6,085 bases of DNA from NCBI GenBank assembly GCA_029880425.1, contig JAOUOK010000125.1:1-6085 (forward strand), given 5' to 3'. The first letter of the stretch is position 1, and each line of letters opens with the position of its first letter. The notes below the pieces were generated by a model. That model saw nothing but the letters and a program-made list of their open reading frames with translations. It was not told the DNA's origin and ran no database searches. Below, piece by piece: positions 1 to 6,085 of the stretch. The position numbers were made by a program, and so were the translations under genes. The DNA is from Gammaproteobacteria bacterium. Lineage in GTDB: Bacteria; Pseudomonadota; Gammaproteobacteria; UBA6429; Thiohalophilaceae.

Positions 1-1299
1 GAAATTTTTAAAAATATTATCACCAATACACCCCGTCAACTGACCCCCTACATTACCAATGAAAATGGCTATTTCCTCGCTCACCCAAATCTAAAAATGA
101 CTTATGGCTTTGACCATGGCAATGACTACACTATTCAAAAAACATATAACGATTTTAATTTAAGAAAAGACAATGACTTACGTGATGTAGAGTTTACTGT
201 TACCTCAAATGGCGATGTACTGCATGTAGTCAAGGCATTCTATGACCCGGCACAAACAGATCGTTTTTTTGCCGTCATGCTCGCGACTTCTTATGAAAAC
301 CTGCAGTCAGGTTCAAAACAACTACGACTACAAAGTTTTTTAATTATGGGATTGCTTGTCATTATCAGTTTAATTGTTGCCGCAATACTTGCATCACGCC
401 TGCTACATCCATTACAACTTATTTCAGTTGCAGCTGATGACCTTGCGCATGGCCGGGAAGTATCAAATCTACCGGTTGAAGCAAATGACGAGATCGGTGA
501 ACTGGCACGTTCTTTTGACAATATGCATATGCAACTTGAAGAAAAAGAACGGCAACTCATTATCAGCCAGGGGCATGTTCATCATGCAAATAAATTAACG
601 GCTCTTGGTGAAATGGCATCAGGTATGGCGCACGAAATTAACAGCCCGATACAAACCATCAGCCTGATTGCACAACGCGTACAACGCCAGCTGAAAAAAA
701 ATATTTCCGATGAAGATATTCATGAATCTATGGAGAAAATTACCTCCAGTGTGAATAAAATATCAGAAATCATTGATAGCTTACGTAAAGTTTCACGTGC
801 ATCAACTAAAGATGAATTCAAATTCACCAAACTAAAAGAATTAATTGAAGATGTCATCAATATGTCCGATGAACGATTTAAAGTGAATAATGTTCATTTT
901 GAAGTAAATTATTATAATCTTTCTGAGAACACCCTTATTCAGTGTCAACGCTTACAACTAAGCCAGGTTCTGATTAACCTTGTAAATAATGCTTATGACG
1001 CTATCCAGTCTTTAGAAGATAAATGGATAATTATTGATTTTGAAAAACGCGGAGAAATAATACAGGTTTCAGTTACAGATAGTGGAGCAGGCATTGCTGA
1101 TGATATTCAGGATAAAATTTTTGAACCCATGTTCACTACAAAAGAAATTGGTAAAGGAACCGGGCTTGGATTAAGCATATCAAATGATATTATTACTAAA
1201 CACAATGGCACATTTTATATTGACAAGGAATCAAAAAACACCCGTTTTATTATCGAATTACCGATACTCTACTCAGCCGAGAGTAAAACGGAAAATTAA
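1..1299 (+). CDS. Cache-HAMP sensor histidine kinase (5' end outside window)
   Basis: Membrane sensor kinase expected to autophosphorylate on histidine and pass phosphate to the receiver encoded just downstream. The frame is open from base 1, so the 432 residues seen are a C-terminal portion; the ATG at 97 is internal, because the preceding 32 codons encode a Cache-like stretch (YITNENGYFLAHPN) that runs on into it. Visible parts, numbered from base 1: the end of an extracytoplasmic Cache-type domain (about 1-108), a transmembrane helix (about 112-132), HAMP (about 133-185), a DHp helix with phospho-acceptor His211 in MAHEINSP, the N-box around 322-335 (QVLINLVNNAYDAI), G1 DSGAG near 360-364, F-box FEPMFTT near 374-380 and G2 GKGTGLGLS near 384-392. 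All catalytic boxes are intact. The HEINSP form resembles the HPK4/NtrB-like class. The first membrane helix and the start lie upstream of the window. The ligand is unknown. Confidence 0.93.
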   Translation, partial: EIFKNIITNTPRQLTPYITNENGYFLAHPNLKMTYGFDHGNDYTIQKTYNDFNLRKDNDLRDVEFTVTSNGDVLHVVKAFYDPAQTDRFFAVMLATSYENLQSGSKQLRLQSFLIMGLLVIISLIVAAILASRLLHPLQLISVAADDLAHGREVSNLPVEANDEIGELARSFDNMHMQLEEKERQLIISQGHVHHANKLTALGEMASGMAHEINSPIQTISLIAQRVQRQLKKNISDEDIHESMEKITSSVNKISEIIDSLRKVSRASTKDEFKFTKLKELIEDVINMSDERFKVNNVHFEVNYYNLSENTLIQCQRLQLSQVLINLVNNAYDAIQSLEDKWIIIDFEKRGEIIQVSVTDSGAGIADDIQDKIFEPMFTTKEIGKGTGLGLSISNDIITKHNGTFYIDKESKNTRFIIELPILYSAESKTEN

Positions 1300-1304
1300 G
1301 CATT

Positions 1305-1697
1305 ATGAATAATACAAAGAAAAGAATCCTGATTGCTGAAGACGAAATTTCTCTCAGGGAAATGCTGGTAACAGTTCTTAAAGATGAAAATTACCAGGTT
1401 GATGCCGCCGCTGATGGCAAAGAAGCATGGGAGTTGTTAAAGAAAAATTACTATGACCTCATCGCAACCGATCTCTATATGCCAGAATTAAATGGCGTTG
1501 AACTTATCCAGGCATGCCATGAATCCTTCCCGGGATTAAAAACCATTTTATTCAGCGGTGGTGGCCGTGATTTTGAGGGCGAGAATGGCGCTGTATCAGT
1601 AAAATTTAAAGGCCAGCCAGTCAATGTCAGTCGATTTCTAAAAAAGCCCTGTAAGCTTAACGAGCTTTTAACCGTAGTAGAAATTCTTTTACAATAA
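1305..1697 (+). CDS. Single-domain CheY-like response regulator
   Basis: Stand-alone receiver domain of 130 residues with no output domain, probably phosphorylated by the kinase ending 5 bases upstream. The acidic pair is Glu12-Asp13, the phospho-acceptor is Asp56 in DLIATDLYMP, the switch hydroxyl is Ser84 in LFSGGG and the conserved lysine is Lys114 in LKKPC. The core is therefore complete and probably functional. After the switch serine comes a glycine-rich loop (SGGGRD) and an unusually long stretch before the KP motif. A similar SGGGR loop is, from memory, found in a group of single-domain receivers. The start ATG has only a weak ribosome site in the tail of the kinase gene, which suggests translational coupling. 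Output would be by protein contact or by phosphotransfer to a histidine phosphotransfer protein not in this window. A diguanylate cyclase or DNA-binding role is excluded by length. Confidence 0.93.
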   Translation: MNNTKKRILIAEDEISLREMLVTVLKDENYQVDAAADGKEAWELLKKNYYDLIATDLYMPELNGVELIQACHESFPGLKTILFSGGGRDFEGENGAVSVKFKGQPVNVSRFLKKPCKLNELLTVVEILLQ

Positions 1698-1733
1698 AAA
1701 ATATTTGAACCGAATTATTGCGTTAATATTTTT
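1697..1733. terminator. Possible bidirectional terminator between convergent operons
   Basis: Perfect 9-bp inverted repeat AAAAATATT (1697-1705) with AATATTTTT (1725-1733). It can be extended inward by AAC/GTT (1708-1710 with 1722-1724) past a 2-base bulge, leaving an 11-base loop. Its position at the junction of two convergent genes, with A and T runs on the two sides, suits a two-way terminator. The stem is almost entirely A-T, so it would be weak, and the right arm lies inside the 3' end of the minus-strand kinase gene. It may be chance in AT-rich DNA. Confidence 0.3.
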
Positions 1734-4045
1734 GCTATTTGGTATAGAAGTTCTTTTGATTTAACAGGTTTTTTTAACAAGGTGACATTATTGGTATCCA
1801 AATATTTTTCTTTAATTTTGTCACTGTAACCCGTTTCAATTATTACCGGCGTTGTCAGTCCTTTACTTCTAATCAAATCAATTATTTCTAATCCTGTTAC
1901 ACCCGGCATCGTTTGATCGGTAAGAATCAAATCAAAAGATCCCGGGGATGATAAATATAATTCCAAAGCCTCACTGCTGTCATACATCTTGGTACATATA
2001 TAGCCATTAGCGTTCAGTAACTCATACTGAAAATCCACGAGCGATGTCTCATCATCAATAATTAATATCCGCTGAGCACTTCCCTTAATACTTTCAGTTT
2101 CAAAATTAGTGTTGTCGGCAATATGCTTTTCCCCTGATGTAATGAATGGAAGTAAAAGATGAAAGCTTGTTCCAACACCTTCTGTTGATTTAACAATAAT
2201 ATGTCCGCCATGCCCTTTAACTATTCCGTGTATGACAGACAACCCCATCCCGGTACCTTCTCCAATATTCTTGGTGGTAAAGAAAGGGTCAAAAATCCTT
2301 TCCTTTACTTCATCAGTCATTCCGCTGCCATTATCTTTAATTATTACCTCAACCCATTCACCTTCAATTTTCTGATGACAGGAAGAACACTCATTCCCCC
2401 TTGAGTAATATAAAGCAGTACTAATATTCAATATGCCAACACCATCCATTGCATCTTTTGCATTAATCATTAAATTCATTATTACTTGCTGAAATTGAGT
2501 TGGATTAATGGCAATCATAGGGAGATTCTTTTGCATCTTTTTTTCCAGCTTAATCGTACTGGGCAGTATAGATTTCATTAAATCTATACTTTCATCCAAT
2601 AATAATTCAATACTGACAACCTGGCTGGCTGATTTATCTGCCCGGCTGAAGGTTAACATTTTTGCAATAAGTTCTTTGGCCCTGTTTGACGCGGTAATAA
2701 CTTGTTCTAAATAATTTTGTATACTTAAATCATTATTATCTTTTGCCTTGTTAACTGCTAATTCTGCATAACCTAAAATAACGCCCAGCATATTATTAAA
2801 ATCGTGAGCGATTCCTCCGGTAAGTTGCCCAAGTGCATCCATTTTATGAGACTGTTCTAACTCTCGTTGCATTCGTTGCTTTTCAGCTTCATCCTTTCTT
2901 TTATCGGTAATATCATGTCCAATTGCAACAATATATTTCACCTCGTTTTCAGCATTTTTAATGACATCGTTATGCCAGTCAAATAAGCGGTAATCACCAT
3001 TTTTTGTTACCCAGTGATTTTCATAGTTGCCTGCAATATCAATATTCCCATCCTTTAAGTTTTCAAATACTTTCTTAACACCAGGTTGTTGTTCCTCTGG
3101 AATAACAAAATCCCAAACTGGTTTATAAAGGAGTTCGTATCTTGAATAACCTGTTACTTGCTCCGCAGCATGATTAAATTTTATAAAATTCCCATCCCGG
3201 TCAAGTACAACAACCACATTACCGGTATTTTCAAGTACTGACTTATTTAAATTAGTTTGTTTAATCAGTTCTTCTTCTGATCTTTTTCTTTCTTCAATCT
3301 CATTAGTTAGCTTTTGTTTGGATACAGTTGTATTCAATAAGTTTTCTGCCATGCGATTAAATGAAGTAACAAGCTCCCCTACCTCATCATTTCTCTTAAC
3401 CTCGTATCTCTCAGCCAGGTTATTAGCATCAATATTTACAATATAATTTTTCAGGTTATTAACCGGGATAACAATACGGTATGCTATCAAGATCCAGCTA
3501 AATATCAGGATAACGACAAAGGCAATAAAAATAACAAAAGACAACCAGGAAAGTTTTCTTTCGATATCTTTTCTTTTTAATTCAACATCACTTACAAGCT
3601 CTGATGTCACCTGTGACATAACCTGTAGCGAGGTTAGCAATTGTGAAGCCAGTGCTTTTCTCTGCCTCATAACAATTGCAGTATCATCACCGCCATTAAT
3701 TTTTTCCAGCTGTTCAAATAACGTTTGTAATCGTTCATGCGAGTCTATAACTTTATCCAGCTCTACAAACTGTGCTGCATGGTTAATTTCCGGGTCAGTT
3801 AATACTTCCCCCAGCTCCAGGTGGGCACTTTTCCACTGGATGGATGCACGCTCCTGGTAGTAAAGAAGATATTCACTTGAAGTACTATTGATGCGCTGAA
3901 TCACATTACTCAATTTTTGTGTAATATAGGCATCATCTTTCATTTCTGCATATGCCTGGTAAAGTGAATATACCCAGGAACCTATACTAGCTGAAACAAG
4001 TAACGATAAAACGATGACTAATTTTAATGCTGTTTTAATTTTCAT
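1715..4045 (-). CDS. Hybrid sensor histidine kinase (periplasmic helical domain-HAMP-PAS-HisKA-HATPase-REC)
   Basis: Large inner-membrane hybrid kinase of 776 residues. In order: TM1 about 5-27; a periplasmic, predominantly helical region about 28-165 with the pattern EYLLYYQERASIQW near 58-71; TM2 about 166-189; HAMP about 191-245 followed by a coiled-coil linker; PAS/PAC about 262-380 ending in IGHDIT; DHp with phospho-acceptor His414 (IAHDFNN); N-box 519-533 with Asn524 and Asn528; G1 DNGSGM 571-576; F-box FDPFFTT 585-591; G2 GEGTGMGLS 595-603; and a receiver about 658-776 with Asp664/Asp665, phospho-acceptor Asp710, Thr738 and Lys759. All boxes are intact. A CxxCH motif (Cys553, Cys556, His557) lies in the ATPase domain between the N-box and G1. 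It has no HPt domain, so the receiver may act as a sink, or feed a separate HPt protein. It follows the binding-protein gene by 15 bases with only a distant AGG as ribosome site, so the two are probably co-transcribed and perhaps coupled. The signal sensed is unknown. Confidence 0.95.
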   Translation of the reverse strand: MKIKTALKLVIVLSLLVSASIGSWVYSLYQAYAEMKDDAYITQKLSNVIQRINSTSSEYLLYYQERASIQWKSAHLELGEVLTDPEINHAAQFVELDKVIDSHERLQTLFEQLEKINGGDDTAIVMRQRKALASQLLTSLQVMSQVTSELVSDVELKRKDIERKLSWLSFVIFIAFVVILIFSWILIAYRIVIPVNNLKNYIVNIDANNLAERYEVKRNDEVGELVTSFNRMAENLLNTTVSKQKLTNEIEERKRSEEELIKQTNLNKSVLENTGNVVVVLDRDGNFIKFNHAAEQVTGYSRYELLYKPVWDFVIPEEQQPGVKKVFENLKDGNIDIAGNYENHWVTKNGDYRLFDWHNDVIKNAENEVKYIVAIGHDITDKRKDEAEKQRMQRELEQSHKMDALGQLTGGIAHDFNNMLGVILGYAELAVNKAKDNNDLSIQNYLEQVITASNRAKELIAKMLTFSRADKSASQVVSIELLLDESIDLMKSILPSTIKLEKKMQKNLPMIAINPTQFQQVIMNLMINAKDAMDGVGILNISTALYYSRGNECSSCHQKIEGEWVEVIIKDNGSGMTDEVKERIFDPFFTTKNIGEGTGMGLSVIHGIVKGHGGHIIVKSTEGVGTSFHLLLPFITSGEKHIADNTNFETESIKGSAQRILIIDDETSLVDFQYELLNANGYICTKMYDSSEALELYLSSPGSFDLILTDQTMPGVTGLEIIDLIRSKGLTTPVIIETGYSDKIKEKYLDTNNVTLLKKPVKSKELLYQIAKILTQ

Positions 4046-4060
4046 TTAAAAACTGCCAAC

Positions 4061-5092
4061 CTATTTGTATATTGTTACTTTTTCAGGTGCGAGTTTTTTC
4101 AGCGGTTCTAAATTAATATACTCCAGGTAATTTGGCATTTCTTTTTCCTTTACAAAGCCATTTTCCATTGCCCAACGAGCTTCAGCTTCAAGGCTCGTTA
4201 ATAGCCATTGATCCAGTCTTACTGCAAAAGAAAAATCATCCCAGGTACTTTTAATAACATCCAGTTTTTTATTTAGTTTTTTTGCCACAATCAATTGTGT
4301 TTCTGCTGGTTTAGAATTAATGAATTTATTGGCCTTAACTAATGCTTGCGTTATTTTTATTAACGTACCTTTGTTTTTACTTGCATATTCACGTTTAGTG
4401 ATCGCATTAAATGTTTCAATATAAACACGTTCATGTTCAACAATAATTACATCTTCACCTAATTCTTTTTTTGCCAGGTGAGCAAAAGGTTCCCAGGTAG
4501 TAACAGCATCAAACTGTTTATTCTGCAAAACATGTGTTGCCTGTTGTGGTTTAAACCCAGATATTTTCAACTCACTTTCTGCAATCCCTTTCATTAACAA
4601 TGTATGGTTTAAAAAGAAATGGGCTGAAGTGCCTTTTATCGTTGCGACTTTTTTGCCCCTTAGATCATGGATAGACCTTATGCCGCTATCACGATGAGCA
4701 AGAATTTTTACATCATTATCAGAGTTAACAAATGTGCAGAACAGACTAAAATCATTACGCTTAAAACTGTTAAACATCACTACTGCTTCTGATGATGTGG
4801 CGATATCGGCCTCGCCAGCTGCAAGGGTATTGAAGGCTAAATGCCCACCCTTAACCTGTTTAATATCTACCTCAAGGCCAACTTCTTTGAAATAGCCTTT
4901 TTCAAACGCAATGATAAAAGGTGATGAAAGAGGAGAAATTGCCATCGCTATCCTGACCCGTTTATTTTCACCGGCAACATTAGCTGTTGATGTGAATATA
5001 AATAAAAAGCCTATCAATAAAAATAATACATCTGCTGGATGTCTTAGAAATCTAAAACCTAATCTTTTTGAACGGGGTAGAAATCGACTCAT
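4061..5092 (-). CDS. Periplasmic substrate-binding protein, NMT1/SsuA/TauA-like family
   Basis: Exported ligand-binding protein of 343 residues. A basic N-terminus (about 1-21, many Arg) leads into a hydrophobic core (about 22-36), with a plausible signal peptidase I site near residues 37-40 (STA or ANVA followed by G); an uncleaved anchor is also possible, and no lipobox cysteine is seen. The mature part begins with the family pattern VRIAMAISPLSSPFIIAFEKGYF (split 46-68), then GLEVDIKQVKGG (72-83), the LAAGEADIA turn (90-98), LRGKKVATIKGTS (144-156) and DAVTTWEPF (195-203), where Trp-Glu-Pro is typical of the SsuA/TauA/NMT1 type II fold. Relatives bind sulfonates, nitrate-like anions or thiamine precursors, but the ligand cannot be read from the sequence. 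No permease or ATPase gene is beside it; instead it shares an operon with a hybrid kinase, suggesting a signalling rather than a purely transport role. The start is supported by an AAGGA site 9 bases upstream. Confidence 0.92.
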   Translation of the reverse strand: MSRFLPRSKRLGFRFLRHPADVLFLLIGFLFIFTSTANVAGENKRVRIAMAISPLSSPFIIAFEKGYFKEVGLEVDIKQVKGGHLAFNTLAAGEADIATSSEAVVMFNSFKRNDFSLFCTFVNSDNDVKILAHRDSGIRSIHDLRGKKVATIKGTSAHFFLNHTLLMKGIAESELKISGFKPQQATHVLQNKQFDAVTTWEPFAHLAKKELGEDVIIVEHERVYIETFNAITKREYASKNKGTLIKITQALVKANKFINSKPAETQLIVAKKLNKKLDVIKSTWDDFSFAVRLDQWLLTSLEAEARWAMENGFVKEKEMPNYLEYINLEPLKKLAPEKVTIYK

Positions 5093-5100
5093 GCTAATAA

Positions 5101-5106
5101 ATCCTT
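5101..5106 (-). promoter_or_regulatory. Ribosome binding site of the binding-protein gene
   Basis: On the minus strand AAGGAT lies so that AGGA is followed by 9 bases and then the ATG at 5092. This is a good Shine-Dalgarno match and supports the start that keeps the long arginine-rich leader of the signal peptide. Confidence 0.7.
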
Positions 5107-5146
5107 TTTTTAAGTACTTTTTTTATATCCTGATTATGTCTCAAAA

Positions 5147-5166
5147 TAACTGAATAAATTCAGCTA
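5147..5166. promoter_or_regulatory. Operator-like inverted repeat upstream of the binding-protein gene
   Basis: Sequence TAACTGAATAAATTCAGCTA: CTGAAT and ATTCAG arms around a 2-base centre, extended by TA/TA with one mismatch, giving 8 of 9 paired positions per arm. It starts 55 bases upstream of the binding-protein ATG and lies just upstream of a possible minus-strand -10 (CATAAT, 5133-5138), so it would overlap the -35 zone. This fits a regulator site, but no regulator is identified, and AT-rich DNA yields such dyads by chance. Confidence 0.35.
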
Positions 5167-5356
5167 TTCGTATGTTTATATATTGGCTGAACTATATATC
5201 GGCATTCAAGACAATCCCTTAAATATCAACGGTTATTTTTTCACATTTTTAATACACATAACTATTACTTCTTTTCTATTAATAAGCTTATGAATATCTT
5301 TCTGCCTGAATAAAGGTTCAAATGCAGTAAAATATCACCTAATTGCTTGTAAAAAC

Positions 5357-5404
5357 ACGCGAAGCAGGTATGCCATTTGCCGGCTAAACTGGTAATATTC
5401 GCGT
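5357..5404. repeat. Long-range inverted repeat in the purE leader
   Basis: ACGCGAA at 5357-5363 is perfectly complementary in inverted sense to TTCGCGT at 5398-5404, with 34 bases between. It ends 30 bases before the purE ATG. It could form an mRNA stem close to the ribosome site or be paired half-sites for a DNA-binding protein. The inner 34 bases show only a weak 4-bp pairing (TGCC 5378-5381 with GGTA 5391-5394, one G-U). Confidence 0.3.
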
Positions 5405-5425
5405 TTCGAAAATTTTGTATCATCC

Positions 5426-5429
5426 GGAG
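5426..5429 (+). promoter_or_regulatory. Ribosome binding site of purE
   Basis: GGAG followed by 5 bases and the ATG at 5435. The spacing is slightly short but usable. It fits the start that gives the usual PurE N-terminus a few residues before the GVVMGSNSD loop. Confidence 0.7.
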
Positions 5430-5434
5430 TAAGC

Positions 5435-5926
5435 ATGAAAAAGCCCGTTGTTGGCGTCGTTATGGGAAGCAACAGTGACTGGAAAGTCATGAGCCAGGCC
5501 TGTGAGATTCTTAAAGATTTTGGCGTTCCACATGAAGCCAAGGTGGTATCTGCACACAGAACCCCGGACGCGATGTTTGAATATGCTGAAACCGCGGCTG
5601 AACGTGGGATCCAGGTGATTATCGCGGGTGCAGGTGGCGCAGCCCATTTACCCGGCATGATTGCATCCAAAACAATTGTTCCTGTTTTAGGCGTTCCTGT
5701 AACCTCACGTGCCTTAAAAGGTCTTGATTCCCTGTTATCGATTGTACAAATGCCAAAAGGTATCCCTGTTGCTACCTTTGCAATTGGTGAGCCTGGGGCT
5801 GCAAATGCAGGACTATTTGCCGTCTCCTTGCTGGCCAACATGGAAGAAAAATACGCTAAAAAACTCCATACCTTCCGTAAAAAACAGCGCACCAAAGTTC
5901 GCGCTATGAAATTACCAAAAGTATGA
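5435..5926 (+). CDS. purE: N5-carboxyaminoimidazole ribonucleotide mutase (class I PurE)
   Basis: Cytosolic enzyme of de novo purine synthesis that converts N5-CAIR, the PurK product, into 4-carboxy-AIR. At 163 residues it has the usual length of the bacterial family. Substrate-binding and catalytic signatures are present: GSNSDW (11-16), SAHRTP with catalytic His41 (39-44), [11 protein letters not shown] with His71 (65-75), GVPVTS (86-91), the stretch around [13 protein letters not shown] (95-107) and the IGEPGAANA loop (117-125). The basic tail (148-163) is typical of the C-terminal helix region. The last codons overlap purK by 4 bases (ATGA), so the two are translationally coupled, as expected for the N5-CAIR route. 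The presence of purK supports class I over the animal-type class II AIR carboxylase. Base composition is distinctly richer in GC than the signalling genes to the left. Confidence 0.98.
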   Translation: MKKPVVGVVMGSNSDWKVMSQACEILKDFGVPHEAKVVSAHRTPDAMFEYAETAAERGIQVIIAGAGGAAHLPGMIASKTIVPVLGVPVTSRALKGLDSLLSIVQMPKGIPVATFAIGEPGAANAGLFAVSLLANMEEKYAKKLHTFRKKQRTKVRAMKLPKV

Positions 5927-6085
5927 AAATATTACCCGGTAGTACACTAGGCATGCTCGGTGGTGGCCAACTAGGACGCATGTTCACTGTGGCTGCTCGT
6001 ACCATGGGTTATGAAGTTATCGTACTTGACCCTGACACGGGCAGCCCGGCTGGAAAGCTGGCCACGGACCATGTCTGCGCCAATT
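5923..6085 (+). CDS. purK: 5-(carboxyamino)imidazole ribonucleotide synthase, N-terminal part (3' end outside window)
   Basis: ATP-grasp enzyme that uses ATP and bicarbonate to carboxylate AIR to N5-CAIR, the substrate of PurE. Only the first 54 codons are in the window. They encode the N-terminal nucleotide-binding-like fold: [20 protein letters not shown] at about 10-29, then YEVIVLDPD and SPAG, all characteristic of PurK. The ATG at 5923 overlaps the purE stop in ATGA, and no separate ribosome site is needed. The conserved glycine motif begins only ten residues after this ATG, which fits the family start. Confidence 0.96.
   Translation, partial: MKILPGSTLGMLGGGQLGRMFTVAARTMGYEVIVLDPDTGSPAGKLATDHVCAN

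Larger units (their letters stand above)
5093..5434. other. Divergent intergenic region, 342 bases
   Basis: Very AT-rich spacer between the divergently transcribed binding-protein/kinase operon and purEK. It holds ribosome sites at both ends, an operator-like dyad at 5147-5166, a second copy of CTGAATAAA at 5306-5314 followed by TTCA (5317-5320), and a long-range dyad at 5357-5404. Possible -10 elements are CATAAT on the minus strand (plus-strand 5133-5138) and TAAAAT on the plus strand (5328-5333). Neither has a good -35 at proper spacing, so no promoter is called firmly. No tRNA, riboswitch or convincing small gene is seen. Confidence 0.6.

Noticed and set aside
97..99. ATG at 97 as the true start of the first kinase
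   Set aside because: The same frame is open back to base 1 and encodes a Cache-like sequence before it. There is no Shine-Dalgarno site, and a start here would remove half of the sensor domain and the first membrane helix.
291..598. Short frames on both strands within the first kinase gene
   Set aside because: They overlap the transmembrane and HAMP coding part of a clearly real kinase and carry no motif.
2375..2389. Heme c attachment site making the kinase a cytochrome sensor
   Set aside because: The CxxCH is in the ATPase domain between catalytic boxes, after the second membrane helix, so it is cytoplasmic. Cytochrome c maturation takes place on the periplasmic side.
4911..5153. Small plus-strand frame overlapping the binding-protein start and intergenic region
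   Set aside because: Most of it is antisense to the signal peptide of the binding protein, and it has no family resemblance.
5282..5291. Ten-base palindrome ATAAGCTTAT in the intergenic region
   Set aside because: It is short, stands alone, has no placement relative to a promoter, and is expected by chance in AT-rich DNA.
5398..5416. Canonical PurR box just upstream of purE
   Set aside because: The segment shares only a GCGTTT-like core and a run of A and T with the consensus; the adjacent half-sites of a true PUR box are missing.
5335..5895. Open frame of 186 codons antisense to purE
   Set aside because: It lies almost wholly opposite the unmistakable purE gene, has no recognisable domain and no good ribosome site. 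It is a by-product of purE codon use.

Overview
The window looks like chromosomal DNA of a Gram-negative bacterium, most likely a gammaproteobacterium with an AT-rich genome. The grounds are a class I purE followed by purK with a 4-base ATGA overlap, Sec-type export and periplasmic sensing proteins, and the style of the histidine kinases. The genus cannot be named from the sequence alone. No RNA gene, insertion sequence, CRISPR array or prophage trace was found.

Layout. Positions 1-1697 (+) hold a membrane sensor histidine kinase, cut at its 5' end by the window edge, followed 5 bases later by a stand-alone CheY-like receiver. The two form a compact two-component operon. Facing it on the minus strand (1715-5092) is a second operon: an exported NMT1/SsuA/TauA-type substrate-binding protein is transcribed first, then 15 bases later a large hybrid histidine kinase (two membrane segments, helical periplasmic domain, HAMP, PAS, DHp, ATPase, receiver). 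The two operons converge on a 17-base gap that contains an AT-rich inverted repeat. A divergent 342-base intergenic region (5093-5434) carries the upstream signals of the minus-strand operon and of the purine operon. purE (complete) and purK (cut by the right edge) start there and run rightwards.

How it fits together. The binding-protein gene has no transporter permease or ATPase gene beside it and sits directly upstream of a kinase with a periplasmic domain. The simplest reading is that the binding protein captures a small molecule and reports it to the kinase (compare LuxP/LuxQ and TorT/TorS), but this is inference. Neither signalling operon encodes a DNA-binding or enzymatic output domain, so the final output must lie outside the window or act through protein contacts. 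purE and purK are housekeeping de novo purine genes and look functionally unrelated. They are clearly richer in GC than the signalling block, so the signalling genes may be an accessory insertion next to a conserved locus.
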